Shown: piece after piece, positions 1 to 9,811 of the stretch | How the letters are laid out: every line of letters begins with the position of its first letter | How positions within the stretch are numbered: position 1 is the first letter of the stretch | Origin: a virus | Direction: 5' to 3' (one strand) | Length of the DNA: 64,000 nucleotides | Virus record (IMG/VR): IMGVR_UViG_3300033148_007408 | Span: 6,871 to 70,870 of that record | Made by a program: the position numbers and the translations under genes | The notes under the pieces: generated by a model | Told to the model about the DNA's origin: nothing | Databases searched by the model: none | The model's input: the letters and a program-made list of their open reading frames with translations, nothing else

Positions 1-1
1 T

Positions 2-529
2 TTTGATTTTGTTAAACGGCAAATAGAAGCGACCGGATTAATTTTGTTATCTGGGGAATATAAAAATAACTATACCAAATTAAAAGTTTTATGTTCTTGT
101 GGAAAAATATTTTTTAGATCTTATGATAAAATATGCAATACGGGACAAATATTATGTTCTAAATGTGGTGGTTTGGGTGCAACACAGAAAAAGGTTCTCA
201 ATATAGTAAAAAACGCATACCCAAATCACACAATTAATTCAGAACAGCGATTCGAATGGTTAGGATTACAAAGTATAGATATTTATATTCCAGATCTCAA
301 AATAGCCATAGAATATGATGGAGAACAACATTTTGGTCCAGTTCAATTTGGCGGAATAAGCATGAAGAAGGCACAAAAGAACCTTAAAAGACAAAAAGGC
401 TGGGATCGCAAGAAAAATAAATTAATCAAACAACATCCAGAAGACGTTAAACATTTCATAAGAATACCTTACACAGAGAAGATAAACGAAAAAAATGTCC
501 TTGATATAATAAATGGAGCAATTAAATGA
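2..529 (+). CDS. Homing endonuclease, restriction-fold (EDxHD-like), 5' end cut off
   Basis: The reading frame is open to the left edge, so the N-terminus lies outside the window. A TTG at 44 is an internal codon of a longer protein, since the residues before it (ending TGLILLSGEYKN) fit the usual repeat preceding such nucleases. A four-cysteine zinc-binding module (CSCG near the visible N-terminus and CSKCGG about 20 residues later) precedes a nuclease core with IDIYIPDLKIAIEYDGEQHF. There the D, E and D-G-x-Q-H residues match the PD-(D/E)xK/EDxHD type found in very-short-patch-repair-like homing endonucleases. The same core occurs in the 52.2 kb endonuclease. Its stop overlaps the start of the fibre gene as ATGA, and its last codons supply a GGAG ribosome site for that gene. 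Function is inferred from the family; no target site is visible. Confidence 0.75.
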   Translation, partial: FDFVKRQIEATGLILLSGEYKNNYTKLKVLCSCGKIFFRSYDKICNTGQILCSKCGGLGATQKKVLNIVKNAYPNHTINSEQRFEWLGLQSIDIYIPDLKIAIEYDGEQHFGPVQFGGISMKKAQKNLKRQKGWDRKKNKLIKQHPEDVKHFIRIPYTEKINEKNVLDIINGAIK

Positions 530-3500
530 GTTTATATCCCAACTCCCTAGACACCGATCTTGAAATTGGTCGTGTTGATAATAACGTCACTGAGGTAAGC
601 GCAGATACTATCAACGAGATACGTTCTGCGATTTTTGCCATCGAGAAAGCATTAGGCGTTTCTATTCAGGGCAACGTAGCGGATCTGGTTACGAGAATCA
701 ATTCTGTTATAGACGCAAATGGTTGTATACGAGCCAGTGCACTTAACTCATCAGGTTTAATTTCTCTTCCAATTAATAATTCGCATATAGGAACCACGGC
801 TGGAATTAAAGAAAGCAAACTCGATTTAGATTTCAGCACTCAATCGCTCCAAAACTCCGTTAGTTCTCTACAAACCACTCTTAATGCCGTTTCTTCTGGA
901 CTATCCTCGTCTACAGGTCGTTTTAATACTCATGCGCTGGGATTAGGGGAATTTCATGACGGCTATCAAATAAAAACCAATCGAACTACTGGAAATGGTA
1001 TTGCCGGTCTTTCTTCTCTTACGATCGGAGACGCTCTAAATGAACTTTCTGTGCTCTTGCTTGCTGGAGACTCGATCACCACACCACATATTGATTTAGA
1101 CATTCCCTCGACAATAAAGCATATGGCCGAATCATTAGCCATAAAATCATCTTCAAGTTTCGATATTTTAGATATGTCCTCATACGATATGCAATCTGTG
1201 GTAGAAAACATAGACGCAAATCTCAAAGGCCAACAAGAAGAACACGTAGACGGCTTTCACTCTAACGGTATTTTCAAGAATATCAATGCCGGAGATTATT
1301 ACAGTTCCACACAAGAACGGTTGAGTTCTACTAGCGCCGTTACCTTTACTTCTGGAACTTCTATTATTACCATACCCGGAGTCACTTCTTTTTCGGATTT
1401 ATACATTTACTCCGGAAGCATTATAAACATAGAAGGCAGTCTCATGGATTCCGGTGCCCGCCAGATCGTAGAAACTGGTGCTTTGGCTTCGGCAGATACT
1501 TTAGGTTCTATCCCTGTCTTGAACGCCAATCAACTTTATATCAATCATGTATTCGCCGAGACCAAAGTAGCAGGAGATAACGTTTCTGCTTCCATATATG
1601 ACGCAGCTTCGATAGACAGTGAGCTTGCGCCTCTTGCTTGTGCGGTTAAAAATAATGAAACGCTGGTAGATTCCATCGCCGTTCTTAATCCTAATGCTGC
1701 GCGAATTGTAAGCCTAGGATTCAACGGGTGTATTTTGGGTGTAGATGGATATGAAATCGCAATCGAAGCCGGTTTAGACGACAGCATGGTTCGCGGCTTG
1801 ACCATCGAAGACCTCAATGTAAATCGACTGGGCGAACATGCTGGATCAGTAAGTGCAAAAACAGTTGCCGAGCGAATAAATGCCTTTGTGTCCGATCCTA
1901 CACTCGGTTATCACTTTCCCATTACTGCTTTCGAGGTTGGTAATGAACTAGTAATAGCACACAACTTGGTCGGCCCCCAATATACACTAAAAATATTGGA
2001 CGGATACACTGGAAATTACGCTACGGGATTTGATGCCAGTGGAGCAGATTTATTAGACAGGGTTATTTACGGAAACAATAATAACACATATAGCGTCAAT
2101 GGCGTTTCTCTTAATACACTCAAAACTGTCTTTTCCGGCACATCTACTCTTTCCGGCGCTTCTACTGATATTCCATTATTTGATTCTGACGGAAACAGTG
2201 CTGATCCAACTTTGCTGGGGATACAGGCTGGAGATATTTTACACATAACCAAACACACCGATCTAGACACCAATGGAAGTTATACTATTGCGTCTGTCTC
2301 TTCTTCCGCCATTTCTGTTTACGCGGCTGAAACAATAGCGATAGATGCCAGTTTTAATATTTCTGTAACCAGCTCTTTTGTGTCTCTAAATGATTTACAA
2401 AGCGGAACTGAATCTAAAAGAGGACTAGTATTAACTTACGTAGATGAAGACGGATATACTTTCTTCAAGCAACGAGCCCAGTATGCTACTTTGGGTAGTA
2501 ATATTGAAGTAATTAATGTATCTGCCAACTTCCCAATAGGCGATGTGACTGTGGCGATAACTGCCAGTGGTGATTCAAGATTGTTTAACATCATATACGA
2601 CAGTGTATCCGGCGTAACTAAAACCGCTCATCATAATTTTGCTGGAACCTTTAAACTATATCACACCAATAACATAGATTACATTACCATAAAATCTGCT
2701 GGGAATATTTCTGTCGCGTCGGAGACTCTTTCAATTTATAGAGCCATGAACGACGATGAGGCGATGGAATTGTGCGTTGTTCATTTTGATGGTTCTACTG
2801 GTATTACTAATTTAATTGATTCGCGACTTTTTGGTAATCTGGCTGGCGATCAAATAAGAGATGATTTTGTAGAGACATTTAGCGAGCGTCCATTTTCAGA
2901 GCTTCGGTCGAACGGCGTTGTTCGTGGTTTTGATTTGATGGATCTTGCCTATACAGATTCAACTACCGGAATGCATGCTTTACCTCTTACTGGTGGTGTT
3001 GCATATATTGACGGAACCAGATGTGAGGTGGAAACGCAAAAAGTAATAGTGCAATCATACAATGAAGGATTCGAGTCGTTGGATGGATATAAAGTAATAG
3101 GAATTAATGGGCACGGAACAATAAAAGCATATTCTGACGAACTAGGAGAGATACTTTCAGACGGTTATAATTCTGACTCTCAATTCGGAAAAATATTGCC
3201 GTTGTATAGATTGACAATGATAGATGGTTTAATTTATTCTGTAATAGATTTACGCTTCTTTATTAACAACCTCGACAGTAAAATAGATTTAATAGTAGAT
3301 CCGACTAATAACAGGGTTGGCAACTTCAATACACTAGAGGGTGCGTTGCTTTATGCTGAAAATTATCCCAGTGCCGAAAAACTCAAAATACAAATACTAG
3401 GCCCAGTAACTGCTAGTGGTCCTTTACATATTCCCACCGGAGTATCTATTGTTGGTGGTGCTGCATTTGGAGGCATGAATAGAGTTGACGGCGAAATAGG

Positions 3501-5529
3501 TAGATATAGAATAACCAATGACAACACACTAAACAATCACTTCGTTATATTGGACGGTTGTAATCACCTAGAAAACATAGAAATAGCCAGCACCAATAAA
3601 GACATGAATGGTTCTTTGGTATTAGTAGATGGCTCAAATGTTAGTGTTGAAAAATGTTTAGTGCAATTTACAGATATAGATTCATTATCCTCAAGCGAAA
3701 GAGATTTGGGGATTCAAGTTAGTGAAAATGCTTCGGACAATATCAGCATAACTAATAATCGAATAACCAAAGTATATTCCGGTATATCTGCTTTATATGG
3801 CTGTAATAATATCAAAATAACAGACAATGAGATTAGTCATGTTTCTGGCTCTCTTACGGCGGCATATGGAATCGCTCTTGGTTCTGCTTCTCGTCCTATT
3901 GAAAACGCCTTAATAGACCACAACAAAATAACAGTTCCCAGCGTTTCTAGTTCTGATATTCGCGGGATTAATGTGGATGTAGGCGAATCAATATTTTCTT
4001 TGAGAATAACCAATAATGACGTTACGCATGTCGATGGAGATACAGTAACCAACGGAATACGCATAGAAAACCTTGCTTCTACCGGCAATTTAATAGAGCA
4101 TTTGTTTGTGCGAAATAATAATGTTTATGGTGTGAAAGCCAACTCTAATGATGTTTGGGGGATCTGGATTACTAACACAGAAGTTGCCAATGTGTCTAAT
4201 AATATCGTTCGTCATGTGGGTCGTTCGGGCAGCACGGATCTTGGTTTTATAGGCATTGATGAGAATGTGAGTTTTGTTAAAGTCGACTCTAACATTCTTC
4301 AAGATGGTGATGGCAGTACTCCTAATTATGGAATCTATAAAACAACTACAAATGTCGCCACTGAAAAGGCGGTAATAATAAATAATACCATTTCTAATAT
4401 TGGTTCCTCTGCTTATTATATCTATGGCACTACCGCCTATTCTACTATTACCGGAAATATATTAGATGGACAAGGCGATCGTGGTGTTCATTGGAGCGGG
4501 CAATATAGCAAGATATGTAATAACAATATGAATGATGCTTCCGGCACTTATTCTTTTGCGAACTATGGAATATACACAACTGCCAGTGATTTAGATATAA
4601 GCAATAACACCATTAATGTTCTGAACTCTGGTGCGGTTGGAATCATAACTAATACCGGGCGAAATAGAATAAAAATTATAGGCAATACTATAACCGGAAC
4701 TTCTTTGAGTACTTTTATCGACATTCATGGTAATCATCACATAGTTTCCAAAAACAAATTACAAAATACGACAGATAATACAACTTCATTTATTAAACTT
4801 ACCACTGTGGCCGATTCATTGATAGACGGAAATATAATGAATGCCATAGGGACGGGAGCAACTAATGGTGTTTTGGAATCTGGAACTACAAGTCGAGTTA
4901 CTTTTTCCAATAATGTGCTGATAGGAACAGTAACTAATGGTTTCAATATGCCCAATGCTGATGATTGTTTCATGTTTGGAAACAAGGTTCCTGACAGCAT
5001 AACTAATACTATTGGACCGACTCCTGCTACTGCCACAATTAATACAAACGTAATAGGAGCGAATCGAGGACTATTAGATACAATTGGTGTTTCGATGGCA
5101 GAAGGATCAACAACTGGGGATAGTGAATGGCAAATAAACTCTGCCGACTCTTCTTGGTCTCCCGCTGCGGTTGGAACATATTATTTGTATTTTCCACTAG
5201 ATAAGATTCCGAACGGCGCTAGATTTACTTCTGTGGAGGCAAGTGGAACTAATCCGGCCGGGGGAGCGTTAGCTTTTGATGTTTTTAGAAAAAGCATGAA
5301 ATCTACTTTTGCCATAGATGCAATATCCACTGGTGCTATAAATATCGCAGCCGCAGCAGGAGATTACGGACCAGGACAAGGAACGACTTGCGAAGTAATA
5401 ATGGACACCACCGCAGATGTCAATATAGCAAATTATGAAGAAAGCAATTATTATTTGCGTGTTGCAACAGATGGGTCTACGGCAATCACAGCCAAAGTGC
5501 ATGGAGTGACGATAAACTTTAGATATTAA
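526..5529 (+). CDS. Large tail fibre/tailspike protein with parallel beta-helix
   Basis: This 1667-residue virion protein is probably a host-recognition fibre or spike attached to the baseplate. The N-terminal 120 residues are polar and helical (ALGVSIQGNVADLVTRI, then SLQNSVSSLQTTL) and look like an attachment or trimerisation segment. Residues about 200-900 are beta-rich. From about residue 920 (IPTGVSIVGGAAFGG) to about 1490 there are regular short repeats of the type ISITNNRITKVYSGI and IKITDNEISHVSG, typical of right-handed beta-helices of the pectate-lyase/NosD kind that bind or cut polysaccharides. The last 120 residues form a separate beta-sandwich-like tip. No catalytic residues can be assigned. 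It starts in an ATGA overlap with the upstream endonuclease and has a GGAG site inside that gene. A different attachment role on the particle is possible. Confidence 0.75.
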   Translation: MSLYPNSLDTDLEIGRVDNNVTEVSADTINEIRSAIFAIEKALGVSIQGNVADLVTRINSVIDANGCIRASALNSSGLISLPINNSHIGTTAGIKESKLDLDFSTQSLQNSVSSLQTTLNAVSSGLSSSTGRFNTHALGLGEFHDGYQIKTNRTTGNGIAGLSSLTIGDALNELSVLLLAGDSITTPHIDLDIPSTIKHMAESLAIKSSSSFDILDMSSYDMQSVVENIDANLKGQQEEHVDGFHSNGIFKNINAGDYYSSTQERLSSTSAVTFTSGTSIITIPGVTSFSDLYIYSGSIINIEGSLMDSGARQIVETGALASADTLGSIPVLNANQLYINHVFAETKVAGDNVSASIYDAASIDSELAPLACAVKNNETLVDSIAVLNPNAARIVSLGFNGCILGVDGYEIAIEAGLDDSMVRGLTIEDLNVNRLGEHAGSVSAKTVAERINAFVSDPTLGYHFPITAFEVGNELVIAHNLVGPQYTLKILDGYTGNYATGFDASGADLLDRVIYGNNNNTYSVNGVSLNTLKTVFSGTSTLSGASTDIPLFDSDGNSADPTLLGIQAGDILHITKHTDLDTNGSYTIASVSSSAISVYAAETIAIDASFNISVTSSFVSLNDLQSGTESKRGLVLTYVDEDGYTFFKQRAQYATLGSNIEVINVSANFPIGDVTVAITASGDSRLFNIIYDSVSGVTKTAHHNFAGTFKLYHTNNIDYITIKSAGNISVASETLSIYRAMNDDEAMELCVVHFDGSTGITNLIDSRLFGNLAGDQIRDDFVETFSERPFSELRSNGVVRGFDLMDLAYTDSTTGMHALPLTGGVAYIDGTRCEVETQKVIVQSYNEGFESLDGYKVIGINGHGTIKAYSDELGEILSDGYNSDSQFGKILPLYRLTMIDGLIYSVIDLRFFINNLDSKIDLIVDPTNNRVGNFNTLEGALLYAENYPSAEKLKIQILGPVTASGPLHIPTGVSIVGGAAFGGMNRVDGEIGRYRITNDNTLNNHFVILDGCNHLENIEIASTNKDMNGSLVLVDGSNVSVEKCLVQFTDIDSLSSSERDLGIQVSENASDNISITNNRITKVYSGISALYGCNNIKITDNEISHVSGSLTAAYGIALGSASRPIENALIDHNKITVPSVSSSDIRGINVDVGESIFSLRITNNDVTHVDGDTVTNGIRIENLASTGNLIEHLFVRNNNVYGVKANSNDVWGIWITNTEVANVSNNIVRHVGRSGSTDLGFIGIDENVSFVKVDSNILQDGDGSTPNYGIYKTTTNVATEKAVIINNTISNIGSSAYYIYGTTAYSTITGNILDGQGDRGVHWSGQYSKICNNNMNDASGTYSFANYGIYTTASDLDISNNTINVLNSGAVGIITNTGRNRIKIIGNTITGTSLSTFIDIHGNHHIVSKNKLQNTTDNTTSFIKLTTVADSLIDGNIMNAIGTGATNGVLESGTTSRVTFSNNVLIGTVTNGFNMPNADDCFMFGNKVPDSITNTIGPTPATATINTNVIGANRGLLDTIGVSMAEGSTTGDSEWQINSADSSWSPAAVGTYYLYFPLDKIPNGARFTSVEASGTNPAGGALAFDVFRKSMKSTFAIDAISTGAINIAAAAGDYGPGQGTTCEVIMDTTADVNIANYEESNYYLRVATDGSTAITAKVHGVTINFRY

Positions 5530-5540
5530 AGGAGTAAAGC

Positions 5541-6011
5541 ATGAAGGAAACATCGGGGCTTGAAATGATCCAAGCACTACTGCAACAGATGGATTTATTG
5601 CAGAAAAAAGTGGATTTGGTGGATCTAAATATAAAACGACTTATGAATGAAGGACGAGCAAAGCCCAAAGTAACCGCAGCAGAGGCACCCAAAGCAGTTC
5701 CAAAAAACGGCATTCGAAACTTTAAGTTTGAGGCCACCAAGAAAACTGGCGCCTGTATGTGTGTGGGAAAAATGGTTGTCAACAATGGGGGAAAGTCTAA
5801 GTTTTTGGGGGGACTTTCGGTTAGAATTTTTAATGAGAAAAATAAAGAAGTGAAGTCTACGCGAACTAATATGGGTGGAGAGTGGAGAAGTCTTCTTCCG
5901 GTAGGTCGTTATTGTGCGCTTATCGAAGGAAAGTTCGGCGGAAGAGATTTATATCCTGTTAATATGGTTTTCGAGGTTTTGCCCGGAGTTAAAGAGATGG
6001 AGGTAAAGTGA
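5541..6011 (+). CDS. Small virion-associated protein with coiled coil and carboxypeptidase-regulatory-like domain
   Basis: This 156-residue protein has two visible parts. Residues 1-40 are a heptad-rich helix (MIQALLQQMDLLQKKVDLV) suited to oligomerisation. After an Ala/Lys/Pro linker, residues about 65-155 form a beta-rich module (LGGLSVRIFNEKNKEVKSTR, then GEWRSLLPVGRYCALIEGKF) with the strand pattern of carboxypeptidase-regulatory-like or transthyretin-like folds. The start has a strong AAAGGAG site and lies 11 bases after the fibre stop, so it is co-transcribed with the fibre. A role as fibre-associated or neck decoration protein is a guess from position; no specific family is recognised. 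Confidence 0.5.
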   Translation: MKETSGLEMIQALLQQMDLLQKKVDLVDLNIKRLMNEGRAKPKVTAAEAPKAVPKNGIRNFKFEATKKTGACMCVGKMVVNNGGKSKFLGGLSVRIFNEKNKEVKSTRTNMGGEWRSLLPVGRYCALIEGKFGGRDLYPVNMVFEVLPGVKEMEVK

Positions 6012-6059
6012 GAAAACATATACTAAAATTATTTCAAAACAATATATCGGCGGACTAAC

Positions 6060-6833
6060 ATGGCTTTTACAGATCATAATGTTTATTCTGACGTACTAGG
6101 ACTTGAGAAAGTTGTACAGCAGGTTGGAATCTTACATAGTAAATCAATTATTATAGACACAATTCGTGAGATATTTCGCGGAGATAGGTGGTTTGCCTAT
6201 CGCGATGATGTATTTGGATTCCCAGCAACCCCTTCTCATCTCGGACTTGACCCTGATGCCGGATTAGACGACAATGAGACAACCCGAATTTTTATAGGTG
6301 GCGCTTATAGATATGATGTAAAGTTCAATCCAAGCATAATAGTTCGACACACTGGCTCTCGTTATGTTCCTATCTCGTTCAACCAAGATTTATTAAGCGT
6401 TATTTACACCACAGAAAGACTTGTGGATGAAAACGGAAACGAAACTCTAATTTATTCCCCGCAATATCATACTTTGGTCGGAGCATGGGATCAGACAATG
6501 GAGGTTAAAGTAATTACCGAAGACGAAGTAGATCGTGAGGAAATAGCTGATATTGTTATGGTTTCTTTACAAGGCACTAGGCGAATGGAGCTACAACGGG
6601 AAGGTATATTTATTCGTTCCGTGAGTTCTAGCGGAGAGATGGAGGAACCCTATGCGAATGATTGGTTGTATTCTGTGTCGATTAACTTGAATATTCGCAG
6701 CGAGTGGAAGGTTCATATCCCAATATCTAACGTAGTTGAGCGTATAGGCTTCTGTCTTACCTTTGACGCACTGGATACTGATGTTCCGGCTGACTCGTTG
6801 GCTGTTAATTTATCGACAGACTTTTCGACATAA
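6060..6833 (+). CDS. Probable tail terminator / neck protein
   Basis: This 257-residue protein has no clear motif to the eye. It is mixed alpha/beta, with an N-terminal helix (DVLGLEKVVQQVGILHSKS) and strands such as IFIGGAYRYDVKFNPSIIVR, and no signal peptide or membrane segment. It ends about 290 bases before the sheath gene. In contractile-tail phages that position is usually occupied by neck or tail-terminator proteins (T4 gp3/gp15 roles), and length and composition are compatible. The ribosome site is weak (GGCGGA before the ATG). Confidence rests on gene order, not on sequence identity. Confidence 0.4.
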   Translation: MAFTDHNVYSDVLGLEKVVQQVGILHSKSIIIDTIREIFRGDRWFAYRDDVFGFPATPSHLGLDPDAGLDDNETTRIFIGGAYRYDVKFNPSIIVRHTGSRYVPISFNQDLLSVIYTTERLVDENGNETLIYSPQYHTLVGAWDQTMEVKVITEDEVDREEIADIVMVSLQGTRRMELQREGIFIRSVSSSGEMEEPYANDWLYSVSINLNIRSEWKVHIPISNVVERIGFCLTFDALDTDVPADSLAVNLSTDFST

Positions 6834-6853
6834 TAATGTGTTGGTTTCTTGAA

Positions 6854-6878
6854 AATCTATCAATAATCCGAATACAGT
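6854..6878 (+). promoter_or_regulatory. Promoter-like motif, class 1, copy A
   Basis: The stretch AATCTATCAATAATCCG is followed at once by AATACAGT. The same 17 bases occur before the GIY-YIG gene, and a one-base variant occurs before the 52 kb endonuclease operon. TACAGT would serve as the -10 box. A TTGAAA overlapping the 5' end, 18 bases upstream of it, could act as -35, but that element is not conserved in the other copies. Here it stands about 80 bases upstream of an endonuclease relic and would now also feed the sheath gene. Confidence 0.55.
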
Positions 6879-6957
6879 GTGAGGGCGGTTGTGTATTTTC
6901 AGGAATTGCCCTAAATAAAAGTTGAATGAAATTAGGGAGTTGTAGTGGAGGAATTAA

Positions 6958-7107
6958 AACGCTGGATGGCATATAGATCACACTATTCCATTATCTGCTT
7001 TTAATTTGAAAAATAAAGAAGAGTTCCTAAAAGCCTGTCATTATACAAACTTACAGCCTTTATGGGCAGAAGATAATTTAAGCAAGGGAAATAAAATCCT
7101 ACGCTAA
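6958..7107 (+). pseudogene. Relic of an HNH homing endonuclease (C-terminal fragment)
   Basis: The interval between the terminator-like protein and the sheath is not empty. In one frame it encodes about 48 residues, [20 protein letters not shown], then a [15 protein letters not shown] stretch and KILR before a stop. This matches the catalytic C-terminus of the intact HNH enzyme at 15.1 kb (GWHIDHIIPLAFFD and HYKNLQPMWAYQNL). A TAA at 6955 closes the frame upstream, and no N-terminal domain remains, so the gene has been largely deleted. The sheath start codon follows 11 bases after its stop. The core histidines and the asparagine of the HNH motif are preserved, which suggests recent decay. Confidence 0.8.
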
Positions 7108-7118
7108 GGAGAATCAAC

Positions 7119-9710
7119 ATGTCGCCTAACATAGCCGGTACCACTGGGTACGTAAGTCCTAATACCTACTCACGAGTACGAACAATCCGCAGAAGCGTAA
7201 GTATTCCAGGTGGTCTTCGTATCACTTGTATAGTTGGCTTGGGAGAGTCGACCGAAACAGTTGTACTATCCGCAAAAGGAGCCGGCGAAGATGGTGTAAA
7301 TCCAGACTACGCTGCTTCCAATGCGCCTGATGGTCGGCATTTTGAGTTGTCTAAAACCACTCTCATAGCACAACGCTCCACGATACTTAAAAACAGTATC
7401 CCTCTCGCTGGCGTTGAACAGACCATAAGCACTAACACTTTCGACAGTCGTTATGATTATCGCATGGAACCTGCTACTGGTCGAGTGGAACTTCAACGAG
7501 CACATTTGGTCGATCAAGGTGGGTCAGATTTTGTTACGTCTTCTGCCAACGTAGGTGATGGTACTATTTCGCTTCTAAATCTTATTGATGCTGACGCGCC
7601 CACTGAGACTTGGACTTTGCGCGTGACCAGTGTTATTCGAGATGCGTATGGCGATCCAATTACAGACAATGCCGTTTTCAGTGTGACGGGTTCTGTGTCT
7701 GGAACCATGTATGACGCTTACGGTGCTCCAATTGTCTTTATTAGTGATGGTGTAACCCGCGACAATACCATATTACGTGTGGCGATTACAGAAGGAACCA
7801 CCATTTTTGACAGAGGAGATAGATTTACTATCAAAGTCGATAGTGGTGTGTTAAGAAAGGGAGATCTTCTGGAGGCACGGTATATTGCCACTGAAGATTT
7901 GAACGATCCCGAGTTCTTTACAGATGCGGCGTCGTTATATGAAAAACATGGAGTCCCTTCAATTACCAACACTCTTTCGTTAGGTTCTTCGATGGCGTTT
8001 GAGAATGGAGCATTTGGTATTTTAGCACTTCAAGCTAAACCATCTTTACCGCGAAGAACTAGCGATGTGTTAATTGAGTCTAACGATCCACTCACCGACG
8101 ATACAGAGGGACTGAGCGGTTTGTTAGCTCCTCCTGTTCCCGCCAGTGGTGATGTAGATTTATTCCAATTTTCTATTGCCGGCGTTGGAGTGCCGGATAC
8201 AGACACGTCGGTTAATATCTTTGTTATAGATGCCGATAGTGGAGATGAAACGCAGATATTCCCCACGAAGACTGCATTCTATAACTCATTAATTACCAAC
8301 GATCCATACAATAATTTCATCGACAACCCAAACTATACTTATGGTTATACTGTAATTTTAGACGGCGAGGTTGAAGATGAGGGTGATGATGGCGTAGTAG
8401 TTGCTGGAACCTATAATTTCCGTGCCGACTCTGCTAGTTTTTCGAGCAGCAACTTGGATACGGGCGAAGTGGATCCAACCAAGTATGTTCGGATTTTCAG
8501 TACAGATAAGGTTGGTAATCCTGTTCCAAATATCGCCGGAACTTATATTATTGGTTCTGTTGGCGATGGCACTGGTGATGATTCGTTAGTGCGACTAGAT
8601 GCCATAGCGCCCGGAGCAAGTGGAACCCTACCGTTTGTTAGTTCTTCTTCCGATTTGCGTTGGGAGTTGATAGATTCGGCAGACGAGTCGTCTCATATTT
8701 TGTTCACTACCGACTTGAATACTGGTGGAACAATGGGGCGTGGAGATGGAATACGAGTAACCTACATCGATACTGATGATGCTGATTTCTACGACAATAA
8801 CTGGGGCGCCGCTTTAGATACTTTGGAGGCCGAAGACCTGCAGATATTGGTTCCTTTACCGACTCAAAACTTTAGTGCAATTCAACAGGCATCTAGAACT
8901 CACGTAGATTTAATGAGTAATACTGCCAACCGAAGAGAGCGTGTATTATTTACTGGTGCTCAAACTGGTGTCACTGCGCAAGCATTGTTAGGAAATGAGT
9001 TAGTGGCGGTTGAGGACATCGGGGTGCTTGAAGGAATACAAGGCGATAGTGCTGACGAGATATTGAATAATGACATAGAAGATTTGCAGGATTTCAGTAT
9101 TGCAACTAATTTTGGAGGTACTTTCCGAGTTTTATATTTGTTCCCCGATCAGATTGTACGTGCGGTAAATGGAACTAGAACCTATTTAGACGGTTTTTAT
9201 ATGGCCGCCGCTGCTGCTGGTTATATGTCTGGTAATGCCGATCTTTCTATTCCTTTGACTCGTAAGATTTTGACAGGATTTAGTATTTTGCGCGCAAGCA
9301 CTTATAACCAAAACATAATAGATTTCTTGGGCGGCGCTGGAGTTGCAGTAGTAGTTCCAGTTACGGGCGGCGGACAAGTAGTACATGGCAAGACAACCAC
9401 TTCGAGTGGTGCAGCGGAAGAAGAAGAACTTTCGGTAATCTTTATACGAGATTATATCGCAAAAGTTATGCGAACAGTTTTACAAAGTTTCATAGGTGTG
9501 CCGGAAACCGCTACATTGGTTGCAGAGATGTCCGCCAAATCTTTGAGTGCTCTTAATGCTTTGACTTCTATAAATTACATTACGAGCTTCAAGAACTTGG
9601 GTGTAAGTAGAGATGTCTCGGACCCACGACAGTTTAATATTGTTGTTGAGGTTGCGCCAAACCTTCCAGTTGGCTGGGTGTTTATCGATATAAGCGTTGG
9701 TGTGACTTAA
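7119..9710 (+). CDS. Tail sheath protein
   Basis: This 863-residue protein is the contractile tail sheath subunit, which polymerises around the tube and drives tube penetration on contraction. The C-terminal third carries the sheath hallmarks: DGFYMAAAAAGYMSGNAD (the insertion-domain hinge seen in sheath families), LTRKILTGFSILRASTYNQN, an IRDYIAKVMRTVLQSFIGVP segment, and a final beta-strand region ending in FIDISVGV that takes part in subunit handshakes. The N-terminus is IAGTTGYVSPNTYSRV. The long middle (about residues 150-600) is variable and beta-rich, making it larger than the roughly 660-residue T4 sheath. A good AAGGAG site precedes the ATG, and the tube gene follows, as expected. 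Confidence 0.93.
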   Translation: MSPNIAGTTGYVSPNTYSRVRTIRRSVSIPGGLRITCIVGLGESTETVVLSAKGAGEDGVNPDYAASNAPDGRHFELSKTTLIAQRSTILKNSIPLAGVEQTISTNTFDSRYDYRMEPATGRVELQRAHLVDQGGSDFVTSSANVGDGTISLLNLIDADAPTETWTLRVTSVIRDAYGDPITDNAVFSVTGSVSGTMYDAYGAPIVFISDGVTRDNTILRVAITEGTTIFDRGDRFTIKVDSGVLRKGDLLEARYIATEDLNDPEFFTDAASLYEKHGVPSITNTLSLGSSMAFENGAFGILALQAKPSLPRRTSDVLIESNDPLTDDTEGLSGLLAPPVPASGDVDLFQFSIAGVGVPDTDTSVNIFVIDADSGDETQIFPTKTAFYNSLITNDPYNNFIDNPNYTYGYTVILDGEVEDEGDDGVVVAGTYNFRADSASFSSSNLDTGEVDPTKYVRIFSTDKVGNPVPNIAGTYIIGSVGDGTGDDSLVRLDAIAPGASGTLPFVSSSSDLRWELIDSADESSHILFTTDLNTGGTMGRGDGIRVTYIDTDDADFYDNNWGAALDTLEAEDLQILVPLPTQNFSAIQQASRTHVDLMSNTANRRERVLFTGAQTGVTAQALLGNELVAVEDIGVLEGIQGDSADEILNNDIEDLQDFSIATNFGGTFRVLYLFPDQIVRAVNGTRTYLDGFYMAAAAAGYMSGNADLSIPLTRKILTGFSILRASTYNQNIIDFLGGAGVAVVVPVTGGGQVVHGKTTTSSGAAEEEELSVIFIRDYIAKVMRTVLQSFIGVPETATLVAEMSAKSLSALNALTSINYITSFKNLGVSRDVSDPRQFNIVVEVAPNLPVGWVFIDISVGVT

Positions 9711-9811
9711 AGTAGGTTTCAATTGACTTATTTCGATTCTACACCACAAATACGTCTTGATAGAAAACACGAAAGATACACAAATTATACTAAGCAAGTT
9801 GGAGGATTTTA

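Noticed and set aside
9711-9811. Sigma70 promoter before the tail tube gene
   Set aside because: TATACT at 9786 has no -35 at acceptable spacing (nearest TTGATA is 23 bases away), so it is mentioned only as a possibility under the tube gene.
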